A DNA stretch of 64,000 nucleotides from Pseudomonas sp. FEN (GCF_904067045.1 NZ_CAJFDC010000013.1:372001-436000), one strand, 5' to 3'; positions 43,117-52,564 are shown, counted from the stretch's first letter. The notes: generated from the sequence alone by a model not told the origin. Made by a program: numbers and translations.

Positions 43117-43803
43117 TCAATGTCCGGCCAAGGCCTTCGTGGCCTGGGCCGCCGCCTGCTCCTGACCGGTCTGGGCCAGGTCGCTGGCGGCTTTCAGCCA
43201 GCGCTGCCGATCAACCTGGGCCGGCAATTGCGTCGGTGCCTGGATCAGCACCGCCCAACCGCCGGCATCCTTCCAGGCCGAAGCAAAGGAGCTGAACTTC
43301 ATCGGCATCCGCGGGCTCATGCCCGAGCGCAACAATACGGTCTGTTTGGTTCGGTTATAACCGACCAGCACCGCATAACGTGGCGTGGACCACACCCGGC
43401 CCTCGTTGAAACGCACCAGTACCGGATAGCCGGCCGCCACCTGGGTCAGCAACGCCGACAACTCAGGGTCCAGCGGATACACCACCATGCCGTACTCACG
43501 GGCCAGGACCTGCATGTTGCGCTCAAGACCGTCCTCGGCCCCCGGCAACTTCAGCGGTTTCTCCAGCAATCCCGGCGTCACGCTGACACTCTGCTGCGAC
43601 AGCATGGTGGCCAGGGCGATGGTACCGCCTTGATAGGCCTCGCCACGGAAGAACGGCACCGCATTGAGCTCAACCCGCTCTGGCAGGCGCTGGACGTCTG
43701 GCGAAACACCGCCGGCACAACCGCCCAACCCCAGCAACAATGCGCCCACCAGCCACAAGCGCCGACCCCGCACCCTACACACACCTGTTGATCCCTTGAA
43801 CAT
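43117..43803 (-). CDS. Peptidase C39-like lipoprotein
   Basis: 228 residues from ATG 43803 (a TTG at 43821 is less likely). The signal ends in LLLGLGGC, a lipobox, so it is membrane-anchored. The body resembles peptidase C39/BtrH-like domains: NAVPFFRGEAYQGGTIALAT, LVRFNEGRVWSTPRYAVLVG. The usual catalytic Cys (Q-x-x-x-x-Cys) is replaced: where C is expected the sequence reads AYQGGTIALA, so it is probably not a protease. Function unknown. It is convergent with puuB, 28 bases between stops. Confidence 0.75.
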   Translation of the reverse strand: MFKGSTGVCRVRGRRLWLVGALLLGLGGCAGGVSPDVQRLPERVELNAVPFFRGEAYQGGTIALATMLSQQSVSVTPGLLEKPLKLPGAEDGLERNMQVLAREYGMVVYPLDPELSALLTQVAAGYPVLVRFNEGRVWSTPRYAVLVGYNRTKQTVLLRSGMSPRMPMKFSSFASAWKDAGGWAVLIQAPTQLPAQVDRQRWLKAASDLAQTGQEQAAAQATKALAGH

Positions 43804-44031
43804 CTTCACTCTCTTGGTCAATCGCCAGGCCGTTCAACACCTGGCAGGGCCCCTGATCATAGGTCGCACATGAACGGGGGTATAGCCTTTCGTTGCAGAT
43901 TGCCTGACGCGATAGAGCGAAATGACTGACCTTACACGACCTTCGGTCAATGGACTGAAACACAGCGACGTCTAGACTGGAGTGACAGGAAAGACGAAGT
44001 GAGTGAGCCCGAACGGGCGAAGGAGGCACCG

Positions 44032-44196
44032 ATGAGCCTTGTAGCGATAATTGCACTGTTGGTGCTCGGCTGGGTGACTGTCGCGGCGGCCATGTTATGG
44101 GGAGTCCTGAGAATCTCCCGCCGTCACCACCCAGCGCTGCCTGCACAACTCAAGACCGGCGAACAGCCACAGGCCCGCACTGCCACTAGCCACTGA
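44032..44196 (+). CDS. Small single-TM protein
   Basis: 54 residues from ATG 44032, with AAGGAGGCACCG directly upstream. One membrane segment (LVAIIALLVLGWVTVAAAML) followed by a basic/polar tail (RISRRHHPALPAQLKTGEQP). Function unknown; followed by a REP-like element. Confidence 0.65.
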   Translation: MSLVAIIALLVLGWVTVAAAMLWGVLRISRRHHPALPAQLKTGEQPQARTATSH

Positions 44197-44250
44197 CGCT
44201 GCATACCATTGACTCAAGCTTGAACGCGCATTTATGAGAGCGATACTCGC

Positions 44251-44322
44251 GTGGGAGCGGTGCTTGCCCGCGAAGCTTTTAGCAGTCTCAGGGACCTCTT
44301 CGCCGGCAAGCACCGCTCCCAC
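44251..44322. repeat. REP-like element with perfect 18-base arms
   Basis: GTGGGAGCGGTGCTTGCC (44251-44268) and its exact complement (44305-44322) enclose CGCGAAGCTTTTAGCAGTCTC and following bases. This is the longest perfect repeat of the kind in the window. It probably marks the end of the transcript on either side. Confidence 0.85.
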
Positions 44323-44384
44323 AAATCATTTTGCGCCTTTACGATTGAAGGCCCTTACTTAAGTGAACAGTATGGCCGCCAGTA

Positions 44385-45134
44385 TCAGGCCTTTGTCGCC
44401 TGACGCTTGTGCCGCGCACGTCGGGCCAGCATGTTCAAGCCTTCAATCGCCGCGGAAAAGGTCATGGCCGTGTAGACATAGCCCTTGGGCACATGGGCAC
44501 CGAAGCCTTCGGCAATCAGCGTCATGCCGATCATGATCAGGAAGCCCAAAGCCAGCATCACCACCGTCGGGTTGTCGTTGATGAACTTCGCCAGCGGCTC
44601 GGACGCCAGCAACATCACCAGAACCGCCACCACCACCGCGACCACCATGATCGGCAGATGCTCGGTCATGCCCACGGCGGTGATGATGCTGTCGATGGAG
44701 AACACCATGTCGAGCATCAGGATCTGGCCGATCGCCGCCGCGAACCCCAGCGATACACCGGCCGTGCCGTGGTCGGCCTCCTTGGCCTCGGGGTCCATGC
44801 TGTGATGAATCTCGGTGGTGGCCTTCCACACCAGGAACAGGCCGCCGGCGATCAGGATCATGTCTTTCCAGGAGAACGCCTGACCGAACAACTCGATCAC
44901 CGGCGTGGTGAGCTGGACAATGTAGGCAATCGTGCTCAACAAGCCCAGCCGCAAGATCAGGGCCATGCCGATACCGATGCGCCGGGCCTTGGTCCGAAAC
45001 TGCGCCGGCAGCTTGTTGGTCAGAATCGAAATGAAGATCAGGTTGTCGATGCCCAACACAATTTCCATGACGATCAGCGTCGCCAGGGCAATCCAGGCGG
45101 TGGGGCTGACGGCGAGTTGCAACAGGTATTCCAT
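44385..45134 (-). CDS. TerC-family membrane protein
   Basis: 249 residues with about seven to eight hydrophobic segments. [20 protein letters not shown] holds the family ExxLGIDN motif, and [20 protein letters not shown] repeats a similar acidic motif in the second half, as in YgdQ/TerC proteins. Relatives export manganese or insert metal into secreted proteins. No metal riboswitch is visible upstream (137 bases to nhaR). It is divergent from nhaR. Confidence 0.88.
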   Translation of the reverse strand: MEYLLQLAVSPTAWIALATLIVMEIVLGIDNLIFISILTNKLPAQFRTKARRIGIGMALILRLGLLSTIAYIVQLTTPVIELFGQAFSWKDMILIAGGLFLVWKATTEIHHSMDPEAKEADHGTAGVSLGFAAAIGQILMLDMVFSIDSIITAVGMTEHLPIMVVAVVVAVLVMLLASEPLAKFINDNPTVVMLALGFLIMIGMTLIAEGFGAHVPKGYVYTAMTFSAAIEGLNMLARRARHKRQATKA

Positions 45135-45242
45135 GATTCAATCCTGATTCCGGGGTGAGGCGGCCATATGCTGGCCCACCGATAGCGCTGCATTCTATGG
45201 AAGCAGACACTTCAGAAAAATTCGTATTTTTAAGAGTTATAC

Positions 45243-45262
45243 TTCGGTTTTAACGAACCGAA
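45243..45262. promoter_or_regulatory. Inverted repeat just upstream of nhaR
   Basis: TTCGGTT-TTAACG-AACCGAA, seven-base perfect arms, ending 9 bases before the ATG 45272. In position it could be an autorepression site for the LysR protein or a leader hairpin masking its ribosome site. Confidence 0.45.
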
Positions 45263-45271
45263 TAGAGTCCG

Positions 45272-46228
45272 ATGCTCAACTATCGCCAGCTTCACTATTT
45301 CTGGGTCGTGGCCAGGACCGGCAGTATCGTCAGGGCCTGCGAACAGTTGAACCTGACGCCGCAAACCATCAGCGGCCAGATCAGCTTGCTGGAGCAGACC
45401 TTTGGCGTGGAGTTGTTTCGCAAGGTCGGGCGCCAGTTGGAACTGACCGAAGCCGGCCGCCGGACCTTGCCCTACGCCGAGCAAATGTTCCAACTGGGCA
45501 ATGAACTGGAAGCCATGCTGCGAACCCAGCCGAACGAACAGCAGAGACTGCTGCGGGTCGGAGTCGCCGACGTGGTGCCCAAATCCATTGTCTACCGCCT
45601 GATCGCGCCGACCATGGAGCTGGATGAACCGATCCGCATCACCTGCCGCGAAGACAAGCTCGAACGCCTGCTCGCCGACCTGGCGATCCAGCGCCTGGAC
45701 CTGGTGATTTCCGACAGCCCCATGCCCAGCCACCTGGATATCAAAGGTTACAGCCAGAAACTGGGGGAATGTGGGATCAGCTTCTTTGCCACTGCGTCAC
45801 TGGCGGCGCGCCATGCCGATGCTTTTCCGCGCTGCCTGCACGGTGCGCCACTGCTGATTCCGGGGCAGGAAAGCATGGTTCGCAGCCGACTCCTGCGCTG
45901 GTTCGCCGAACACCAACTGCATCCCAGGATTGTCGGCGAGTTCGACGACAGCGCTCTGATGCAGGCGTTCGGTCAATCCGGTAGCGGAATTTTCATTGCC
46001 CCGAGCGTGATCGCCAAAGAGGTGTGTCGGCAGTATGGCGTCGAGCTGATCGGTCAGACCGATGCGGTCAGCGAGTCGTTCTACGCGATCTCGGTGGAGC
46101 GCAAGGTCAAGCACCCCGGGATTGTCGCCATCACCGAGGGCGCGCGACGCGAACTGTTTACCACTCTGGAAGACCAGGCGCGGACCGTGCGGGATTTGGC
46201 CCCATCAGTGCCAACGCCAGCAGGATAA
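45272..46228 (+). CDS. nhaR: LysR-family activator NhaR
   Basis: 318 residues. LNYRQLHYFWVVARTGSIVR and NLTPQTISGQISLLEQTFGV are the helix-turn-helix region exactly as in NhaR; CEDKLERLLADLAIQRLDL-like text (REDKLERLLADLAIQRLDLV) and SVERKVKHPGIVAITEGARR follow in the effector part. In E. coli NhaR senses Na+ and activates nhaA and other genes; here no nhaA is beside it. It is divergent from terC. The last residues extend beyond the family end with APSVPTPAG. Confidence 0.88.
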   Translation: MLNYRQLHYFWVVARTGSIVRACEQLNLTPQTISGQISLLEQTFGVELFRKVGRQLELTEAGRRTLPYAEQMFQLGNELEAMLRTQPNEQQRLLRVGVADVVPKSIVYRLIAPTMELDEPIRITCREDKLERLLADLAIQRLDLVISDSPMPSHLDIKGYSQKLGECGISFFATASLAARHADAFPRCLHGAPLLIPGQESMVRSRLLRWFAEHQLHPRIVGEFDDSALMQAFGQSGSGIFIAPSVIAKEVCRQYGVELIGQTDAVSESFYAISVERKVKHPGIVAITEGARRELFTTLEDQARTVRDLAPSVPTPAG

Positions 46229-46359
46229 AACCGGCGGCTGACAACAGCAGAATGGGCAACAACATGAATCACTCCAGAAACGACAACGCCAGCGATAGCC
46301 CGAAGGCCCGCTGAACAAGAGATGAAAACAGAGGGGAAGTGACCGCTATAACAGAAGGT

Positions 46360-46391
46360 TTGTGGCGAACGGGCTTACCCGCTCGCCACAA
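46360..46391. repeat. Hairpin after nhaR
   Basis: TTGTGGCGA (46360-46368) and TCGCCACAA (46383-46391) with inner GGGC/CCCG; a REP-like element between the convergent nhaR and DUF1993 genes. Confidence 0.7.
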
Positions 46392-46427
46392 GATTACCGG
46401 CAAGTCAGATTTTAACCGGTGACGAAA

Positions 46428-46937
46428 TCAGAACGCGCCCATGTAGTCACGTTTGCCGATTTCCACACCGTTGTGGCGCAGGATCGCGTAGGCGGTGGTC
46501 ACATGGAAGAAGAACTGCGGCAGGCCGTAGGTCAGCAGATAGGCCTGGCCACTGAAGCGCTTCTCTTTCGGGGTACCCGGGCGGGTCACGATCTCGATGC
46601 CTTCCTTGCCATCGATCTGCGCCGGAGTAATGCTGTCAAGGTGAGCCAGTACCTTGCTGATCAAGGCTTGCAGCTCGGCGAAGGTGGTTTCAGTGTCCGG
46701 ATAGGACGGCACTTCGATCTCGGCCAGGCGCGAGGAAACGCCCTTGGCGAAATCGACCGCGATCTGCACCTGGCGGTTCAGCGGGAACATGTCAGGCGCC
46801 AGACGGGCTTGTACGAAAACACTCGGATCGATGTTCTTCGCCAGTGCATGGGCTTCGGCCTTGTTCAGAACATCGCTCAAGGCATTGAGCATTTGCTTGA
46901 AAACCGGAATGGAAGCTGCGTACAGGGAAATGGTCAT
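46428..46937 (-). CDS. DUF1993 protein
   Basis: 169 residues. SLYAASIPVFKQMLNALSDV, APDMFPLNRQVQIAVDFAKG and AYLLTYGLPQFFFHVTTAYA with ILRHNGVEIGKRDYMG match DUF1993, a DinB-like four-helix-bundle family. No function is known; metal binding is possible but the classical three-His set is incomplete. GAGATCCTC before ATG 46937 is a weak site. Confidence 0.85.
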   Translation of the reverse strand: MTISLYAASIPVFKQMLNALSDVLNKAEAHALAKNIDPSVFVQARLAPDMFPLNRQVQIAVDFAKGVSSRLAEIEVPSYPDTETTFAELQALISKVLAHLDSITPAQIDGKEGIEIVTRPGTPKEKRFSGQAYLLTYGLPQFFFHVTTAYAILRHNGVEIGKRDYMGAF

Positions 46938-47068
46938 GAGGATCTCGCAGTGAAAAATGGCAGGAGTTGAGCTGGACGATTATAGCCAGGCTGAAGCGCA
47001 TCGCGGCTTGTCTTTTTACAGGCGAAAGCCCTACGCTTATGACCTTTCAACGCACAGGGAAACGCACA

Positions 47069-47716
47069 ATGGGTAGCGAGCAAGAGACTTCCGTCGATCA
47101 GCCACGATTGAACAGCACGGAAATCCGCGTCCTGGGCTCCTTGATCGAAAAACAGGCCACCAGCCCGGAAACCTATCCCCTGACTCTCAACGCCCTGGTC
47201 CTGGCCTGCAACCAGAAAACCAGCCGCGAGCCGGTGATGAATCTCAGCCAGGGCCAGGTCGGCCAGAGTCTGCGCGCCCTGGAAGGTCGTGGCTTCACCC
47301 GCCTGGTGATGGGCAGCCGTGCCGACCGCTGGGAGCATCGGGTCGAGAAGGCTCTGGAACTGGTACCGGCCCAGGTGGCGTTGACCGGCCTGCTGTTCCT
47401 GCGCGGCCCGCAGACCGTCAACGAACTGCTGACCCGCAGCGCCCGAATGCATGACTTCGAAGACAGCGAGCAGGTCGTGCACCAATTGGAACGCCTGATT
47501 GCCCGTGGCTTGGCCCTGCTGATTCCGCGCCAGGCCGGACAGCGCGAAGACCGCTATACCCATGCCCTGGGCGACCCGGCGGAGATCGAAGCCATCCTTG
47601 CGGCACGTCAGCAAGGGCCGGAACGCCATACGGTCGGCGCCGTGTCCGTGGAGCGCATCGAAGAACTGGAAGCCCGAATCGCGGCGCTTGAAGAGCGCCT
47701 GGCGCGATTGGAATAA
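47069..47716 (+). CDS. yceH: YceH-family (DUF480) protein
   Basis: 215 residues from ATG 47069 (CAGGGAAACGCACA upstream; the earlier ATG at 47039 lacks a site). [40 protein letters not shown] and [20 protein letters not shown] are the two winged-helix repeats of DUF480. A Glu-rich coiled coil ([20 protein letters not shown]) ends the protein. Function unknown; it is highly conserved in proteobacteria. Confidence 0.9.
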   Translation: MGSEQETSVDQPRLNSTEIRVLGSLIEKQATSPETYPLTLNALVLACNQKTSREPVMNLSQGQVGQSLRALEGRGFTRLVMGSRADRWEHRVEKALELVPAQVALTGLLFLRGPQTVNELLTRSARMHDFEDSEQVVHQLERLIARGLALLIPRQAGQREDRYTHALGDPAEIEAILAARQQGPERHTVGAVSVERIEELEARIAALEERLARLE

Positions 47717-47735
47717 CCCTGCGCCCGATCGTCAT

Positions 47736-48554
47736 TCAGCCGCGCGCAAACGCCACTGCTTTCTGGAACTGTTCGTTACTCGGCCGCACACCGGTGTACA
47801 GCACGAACTGTTCCAGCGCCTGGATGGCAATCACCTCAAGCCCTGTGATCACGCGCTTGCCTTGGGCCCTGCCACGCAGGATCAACGGGGTCTCCGAGGG
47901 CACCGCGACCACATCGAACAGCGTTTCGGCCGCATCCACCGCCGCCGCCTCGAAGGCCAACTGATCCGCCTCGGGACCGCCGCTCATGCCAATCGGGGTG
48001 ACATTGACCAGCATTCGCGGGCGTAGCGTCCCCAACTGCGCCTGCCATTCATAACCGCAACTCTGCGCCAAGGCCCTGCCCGCCACTTCGTTGCGGGCCA
48101 CGATCAGCCCATTGCGATAACCGCCGTCACGCAGGGCCGACGCCACGGCCTTGGCCATGCCGCCACTGCCCTGCAGCGCGAAGGTGATCTCCTTGGGTAC
48201 CGCGTGGCTGTCGAGCAACTGCGCAATGGCGATATAGTCGGTGTTATAGGCCTTCAGGTGACCGGTGCTATTGACGATGGTGTTGATGGATTGAATCGCC
48301 GCGGCAGAGGCATCCAGCTCATCGACCAGGGCGATACAGGCCTCCTTGAACGGCATCGACACCCCGCAGCCACGAATACCCAGGGCCCGAATCCCCGCGA
48401 CCGCGCCGGGCAGGTCTTGGCTACTGAATGCCTTGTAGTAAAAGTTCAGCCCTAGTTGCTCATAAAGGTGATTGTGGAAACGCAAACCGAAATTCCCGGG
48501 GCGCCCCGACAGCGACATGCACAACTGGGTGTCTTTGTTGGGGTTCATCTGCAT
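47736..48554 (-). CDS. Shikimate 5-dehydrogenase-like protein
   Basis: 272 residues from ATG 48554 (AGGAG eight bases upstream). GIRGCGVSMPFKEACIALVD matches the shikimate-binding loop (normally NVTxPxK, here GVSMPFK with the catalytic Lys kept); FALQGSGGMAKAVASALRDG is the NADP motif (GxGGxx), and LVNVTPIGMSGG follows. It differs from canonical AroE in the first loop and is the paralogue type annotated shikimate 5-dehydrogenase-like, so its substrate may be quinate or other. It stands alone. Confidence 0.85.
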   Translation of the reverse strand: MQMNPNKDTQLCMSLSGRPGNFGLRFHNHLYEQLGLNFYYKAFSSQDLPGAVAGIRALGIRGCGVSMPFKEACIALVDELDASAAAIQSINTIVNSTGHLKAYNTDYIAIAQLLDSHAVPKEITFALQGSGGMAKAVASALRDGGYRNGLIVARNEVAGRALAQSCGYEWQAQLGTLRPRMLVNVTPIGMSGGPEADQLAFEAAAVDAAETLFDVVAVPSETPLILRGRAQGKRVITGLEVIAIQALEQFVLYTGVRPSNEQFQKAVAFARG

Positions 48555-48810
48555 GTTTCATCTCCTGGAGAGTGCTTTCGGACAAATGGGATTAGGCATT
48601 TACCCAACTTTCGTCGATCATAGACAACCGCTGCAAGGCTCTGGCACCTGCTGTGGATACCGCTAAAGACGCCAGGCCATGATCCTTACACAAAATTTAC
48701 TCAACGACTTCGCAGTTTTTCAAAAAGTCGTTGTCATAGAAGTATCCCCACGATAGTTCTTGAGTCTATTGCAGACAACAAGCGCTGGGGCTGGAACCCG
48801 AGGAATAATC

Positions 48811-49149
48811 ATGATTCGTACAATCCCCAAGATAGCCTTGCTCGTTGGTGCACTCGCTGTCGCAGGTCAGGCCTCTGCCCACGGTGGCGGTAACTGGGTC
48901 GGTCCTGCCTTGTTGGGTGGCGTGATCGGCGGAGCCATCGTCGGTTCGATGGTGAGCCGTCCGGCTTACGTTGAGCAGCCGGTGTATGTACAACCGGCTC
49001 CGGTCTATGTGCAACAGCCGCCTCCGGTCTACTATCAACCCGCGCCGGTCTATGTCCAGCCGGCTCCTGTCTACGTCCAGGGTGGCTACTATGGCCGTCC
49101 GGTGTACTACGGTCACCCGCATCATTACTACGGCGGCCCACGCTGGTAA
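48811..49149 (+). CDS. Secreted Pro/Tyr-rich repeat protein
   Basis: 112 residues from ATG 48811 (GAGGAATAATC). Signal peptide KIALLVGALAVAGQASA, a glycine-zipper-like hydrophobic piece (GPALLGGVIGGAIVGSMV), then repeats of P-V-Y-V-Q (QPVYVQPAPVYVQQPPPVYY and QPAPVYVQPAPVYVQGG) and a Tyr/His-rich end (YYGHPHHYYGG). It may be an envelope or surface protein, with the His-rich end able to bind metal. A strong terminator follows. Confidence 0.75.
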   Translation: MIRTIPKIALLVGALAVAGQASAHGGGNWVGPALLGGVIGGAIVGSMVSRPAYVEQPVYVQPAPVYVQQPPPVYYQPAPVYVQPAPVYVQGGYYGRPVYYGHPHHYYGGPRW

Positions 49150-49168
49150 TCGACAGGCAAAATACCCA

Positions 49169-49201
49169 GGCCCTGCTCGCAAGAGCGGGGCCTTTTTTTT
49201 T
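49169..49201 (+). terminator. Rho-independent terminator
   Basis: GGCCCTGCTC-GCAA-GAGCGGGGCC followed by nine T, 20 bases after the repeat-protein stop. Confidence 0.9.
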
Positions 49202-49370
49202 GCGATGTCTGAATTACACCCTCAAAGGTCGCAGTCAAGACAACCACCCGCCGCCGATAAAAGGCATGATATGACCTGTCGTCGCCCAGGATGGGCGTTA
49301 ATACGACTGTCATATTTATGCCATGCCCGATCAGCAAGATCTGACTGAATGATAAGAACAAGGACGAGCC

Positions 49371-49565
49371 ATGCCTACACAGAACCCACACCGCGCCGCC
49401 GGACTCTGCACCTCCAGCAAGGTCTACAGTGCCCTCACCGAGCTCAAGCAGCTCGAAGGCCATCGCACGGCCAAATTTCTCTCGTTGCTGGCCGAGAACC
49501 TGGTCCATAAAGGGCTGCTGAATGAGCAGGAAGTGTTGAAGATGCTGGATCAGGTCGTCGACTGA
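49371..49565 (+). CDS. Small conserved-looking hypothetical protein
   Basis: 64 residues from ATG 49371 (AAGGACGAGCC upstream). Largely helical: SSKVYSALTELKQLEGHRTA and KFLSLLAENLVHKGLLNEQE with VLKMLDQVVD. No membrane segment. Family not recognised; composition is that of the neighbours, so it looks native. Confidence 0.65.
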   Translation: MPTQNPHRAAGLCTSSKVYSALTELKQLEGHRTAKFLSLLAENLVHKGLLNEQEVLKMLDQVVD

Positions 49566-49674
49566 CGCCCCTTTCACAGCCTGTCGATCTCGTCGATGTC
49601 CACTATCGAGCGCGATGATTTTCCTCGAACGTAGCCGAGCCTTAAGGTAGCCCCATCGATTGATGGAGGTCCTC

Positions 49675-49857
49675 ATGGCCAAGGTTCAGATCATGTCCGT
49701 TATCGGCAGCGCCGTTCCCACCTCGCTCAGGGAGCTGGGCCTGCTCGCCTGCTGGTACCTGGTTCGAGACGGTGTACCGATCAGCGGACCATTTACTTCA
49801 CTGTTGGCGGCAAAAGCTTCGTCGCAAATCCTGAACCTGCATGCACTGAATGCCTGA
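49675..49857 (+). CDS. Small hypothetical protein
   Basis: 60 residues from ATG 49675 (TGGAGGTCCTC upstream; an earlier ATG 49660 is possible). WYLVRDGVPISGPFTSLLAA is a short beta-hairpin pattern. A terminator follows about 46 bases later, supporting a real transcript. Confidence 0.6.
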   Translation: MAKVQIMSVIGSAVPTSLRELGLLACWYLVRDGVPISGPFTSLLAAKASSQILNLHALNA

Positions 49858-49903
49858 CCGGCCGAAGATTCCCGAAAACGTGCGTTGCTCCGCACACCCC
49901 TTT

Positions 49904-49928
49904 GCCCGCACTCGTTGCGGGCTTTTTT
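49904..49928 (+). terminator. Rho-independent terminator
   Basis: GCCCGCA-CTCGT-TGCGGGC followed by six T; ends the short gene at 49675-49857. Confidence 0.9.
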
Positions 49929-49944
49929 ATGACCCGCGCGCTCA

Positions 49945-50505
49945 TCAGCCGCGCTCAGCCAATGTGGCATTGACCTGGGCACGATGCGTGAGCTTCTGCA
50001 GGCGCTTTTCCAGCTCGATCATCACCACGCGATCGCTGCGGCCACTTTCCAGCTCGTCGATCAAGGCCTGGCTCACCTGGCGCAGTTCATGGCTGATGAC
50101 GATCCGGTCATCGTTCAGATCATGCTTGTGGGACTCGAACAAACGGTGCAGGAAATCCTCGAGGGTATGCTGGCAGCGATGCCGATCGGTGGCCCGCAAG
50201 TGAGCCAGATTGGCACTGATGCGCCCCAGCAGGTCCAGCAGCTCGATGCCAAAATAGTGCAGCCGCCGCGCATAACCCACATCGCATTCACGACGTTGCT
50301 TGCGCTGCTCCTGTAACTCCTGTTTGCGCTGGATCGCCGGCACGCTGATGGCCACCATCAACCCGACGATCAAGCCAACGGCCTGGATCCAGCCATACCA
50401 GTCCGCCGATTTCGGAAAGAACGCAAACCCCAGCAACAGCACCGCCACCACCCCCGCCCAGACCACCATGGGCAGGTAATCCCTGCTGATCAACCCCTTC
50501 GGCAT
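49945..50505 (-). CDS. Two-TM membrane protein with helical cytoplasmic domain
   Basis: 186 residues. Two N-terminal hydrophobic segments (MVVWAGVVAVLLLGFAFFP and IQAVGLIVGLMVAISVPAI), then a basic stretch (RKQELQEQRKQRRE) and a helical domain of about 110 residues (LLGRISANLAHLRATDRHRC, LIDELESGRSDRVVMIELEK). Family not recognised; topology resembles small signalling or scaffold proteins. It is alone on its strand. Confidence 0.7.
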   Translation of the reverse strand: MPKGLISRDYLPMVVWAGVVAVLLLGFAFFPKSADWYGWIQAVGLIVGLMVAISVPAIQRKQELQEQRKQRRECDVGYARRLHYFGIELLDLLGRISANLAHLRATDRHRCQHTLEDFLHRLFESHKHDLNDDRIVISHELRQVSQALIDELESGRSDRVVMIELEKRLQKLTHRAQVNATLAERG

Positions 50506-51321
50506 TGCCGGACTCCCGAGCTATTGGATCGCACCGATCACGCTGCAAACGCCGATGCTAATCGCTGCGCAAGTCCGGCACCACCACGTATCAAGCTGAA
50601 TACACAATTAAATAGCCATCACTCAGGGAAAACCTTGGACTCGTCTTACTTTCCAAGGTTCTTTAGCGCCGCCCGAAGATACCCGATAGGTCATACCTCG
50701 CAAAATGCCCGCGATGTCGCGTTGTGCGGACGGCGTCTTGCCAGACTTCCGCATGACACCATTCGTCGCATATGAAAACGTGACGCGCAATACACCACCC
50801 TGTCTGGCTTACGGTTTGCAAAGGCCGGTCGTAGCAGCCCCAGAGCGACGTAATTCTGACGCGGCAGCAATCAAATCCACGCTTCAGGACCCCAGCGCCA
50901 CGCTTGGTCAATCACCGGGAGATGTACCGTGTCAACGCTCAATGAAATCGCAGCGAACCACGCGAGAATGGCTAAGGCAAAAGTAGAAGAGTCGATCGAA
51001 TTGAGTGAGCGACACCTCCAGATAGTGTGTAACTTCGAAATCCCATCCAGCGATGCTCAACAATGCATTCCACTGCACCTCATCTCTGGAACGCAGGACA
51101 ATCAGCTCGGACAAGCAGCCAACTACTTGCTCTGACCATGCTCGACCTGGTCAGCCACTGACAAGAGCGTGACAGCGGGCCCGGTGTGTCCGCGAGTCAT
51201 TGCCATACGTGTGCCAGCCAGCCGGAAGCTCCGAATACGTCAGGCGCGTTGCAGCCCTCACCCGTCACTACGCAAGAGCCCTGGAGCCCATGAAAATAAG
51301 GGGCCACAACCCATACAACTA
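50506..51321. other. Decayed region with no firm gene
   Basis: 816 bases of mixed composition before an integrase remnant. One short frame (GTG 50929 to 51135, 68 residues, MSTLNEIAANHARMAKAKVE) has GGGAGATG upstream and could be real, but its end (LISGTQDNQLGQAANYLL) looks frameshifted. Otherwise only chance frames on both strands. This is probably the ruin of an integrated element. Confidence 0.4.
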
Positions 51322-51493
51322 GCGTCATACCTACGCTACTATATGTCTTATGGCCAGCATGCATCCAACCTTCATCGCCGGCCAGTTAGGACACAGCGTT
51401 CAGGTCCTCCTGTCGACCTATGCACGCGGGCTTAGCTCAACCACGGATCGGACCAAGATCGGAAAGCTCGAAGAGAAATTGGGCACAAAATAG
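51322..51493 (+). pseudogene. Tyrosine recombinase C-terminal remnant
   Basis: The plus strand reads RHTYATICLMASMHPTFIAG, then QLGHSVQVLLSTYAR and KIGKLEEKLGTK before the stop at 51491-51493. RHTYAT is the conserved H/R box, LGHS the second His, and the Tyr in LSTYAR the nucleophile of phage integrases. A stop (TAG 51320-51322) cuts it off upstream, and the rest of the gene is missing. After the stop GCACAAAATAGGCACAAAAG is a short imperfect repeat. No att duplication could be found. Confidence 0.75.
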
Positions 51494-51637
51494 GCACAAA
51501 AGTAAATTTTGTGTCAGTTAAGCCCAATATCTACAGAGGCATGGAAACTTTCTGAACTATATTCATAAAATGTAACGCTTTTTTTAGAACGACCCGTTAC
51601 CAACGGCTTACCCATTATTTTTTGCGAGTCCATCCGC

Positions 51638-52564
51638 GTGAACATTCGTCATTCCATTTTCGGCCTGGTTTTTGTCCTGGCAGGTGCCGTTATCCCCCCC
51701 AGCGTAGAAGCCCGCGAAACCGTCTCCGCCCCCCGCGATACCAGCCACCTGCAAATCGCTTCCGGTAGCGCCCTGGTTATCGACCTGCAAACCAACAAGA
51801 CCCTGTACTCCAGCAACCCGGACGTGATCGTGCCGATCGCCTCGGTGACCAAGCTGATGACCGCCATGGTGGTGCTGGACGCCAAGCTGCCAATGGACCA
51901 GTACATCTCGGTGAATATCGCCGACACCCCGGAAATGAAAGGCGTGTTCTCCCGGGTCAAGCTCAACAGCGAGCTGCCGCGCAAGGAAATGATGCTGATC
52001 GCCCTGATGTCGTCGGAAAACCGCGCGGCGGCTAGCCTCGCCCACCACTACCCGGGCGGTTATGCGGCTTTTATCGCGGCGATGAACGCCAAGGCCAGGT
52101 CCCTGGGCATGATCAACACCCACTATGTGGAACCCACCGGCCTGTCGATCCACAACGTCTCCACTGCCCGTGATCTCAGCAAGCTGCTGGTTGCCGCCCG
52201 CCACTATCCGATGCTGAGCGAGCTGAGCACCACCAAGGAAAAGACGGTGACGTTCCGCAAGCCCAACTACAGCCTGGGCTTTCACAACACCGACCACCTG
52301 GTGAATAAAGCCAACTGGGACATCAAGATCACCAAGACCGGTTTCACCAACCAGGCCGGACACTGCCTGGTGCTCGTGACCAGCATGGGCGGCCGTCCAG
52401 TGGCCCTGGTGATTCTCGATGCGTTCGGCAAATACACCCATTTCGCCGATGCCAGCCGCATCCGCAACTGGGTCGAAACCGGCAAGAGCGGTGGCGTACC
52501 GGATGTGGCCCTGCGCTACAAGGCCGACAAAAACCTCAGAAGCCGGGCCCAAGCGGCAAAGTAA
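51638..52564 (+). CDS. pbpG: D-alanyl-D-alanine endopeptidase (PBP7)
   Basis: 308 residues (GTG start at 51638). Signal peptide of about 25 residues ([18 protein letters not shown]). SxxK is [12 protein letters not shown] with the catalytic Ser, the SxN box is [14 protein letters not shown] and the KTG box [15 protein letters not shown]. This is the low-molecular-weight PBP7/8 class that cuts D-Ala-mDAP crosslinks in peptidoglycan in the periplasm. It lies alone, 74 bases before the next ribosome-bearing stretch. Confidence 0.92.
   Translation: MNIRHSIFGLVFVLAGAVIPPSVEARETVSAPRDTSHLQIASGSALVIDLQTNKTLYSSNPDVIVPIASVTKLMTAMVVLDAKLPMDQYISVNIADTPEMKGVFSRVKLNSELPRKEMMLIALMSSENRAAASLAHHYPGGYAAFIAAMNAKARSLGMINTHYVEPTGLSIHNVSTARDLSKLLVAARHYPMLSELSTTKEKTVTFRKPNYSLGFHNTDHLVNKANWDIKITKTGFTNQAGHCLVLVTSMGGRPVALVILDAFGKYTHFADASRIRNWVETGKSGGVPDVALRYKADKNLRSRAQAAK

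Noticed and set aside
44385..45210. 255-codon minus-strand frame overlapping terC
   Set aside because: It is terC read in another frame; the frame used has the ExxLGIDN motif.
45135..45271. Possible manganese riboswitch before terC
   Set aside because: The interval is short, shared with nhaR, and shows none of the yybP-ykoY core bases.
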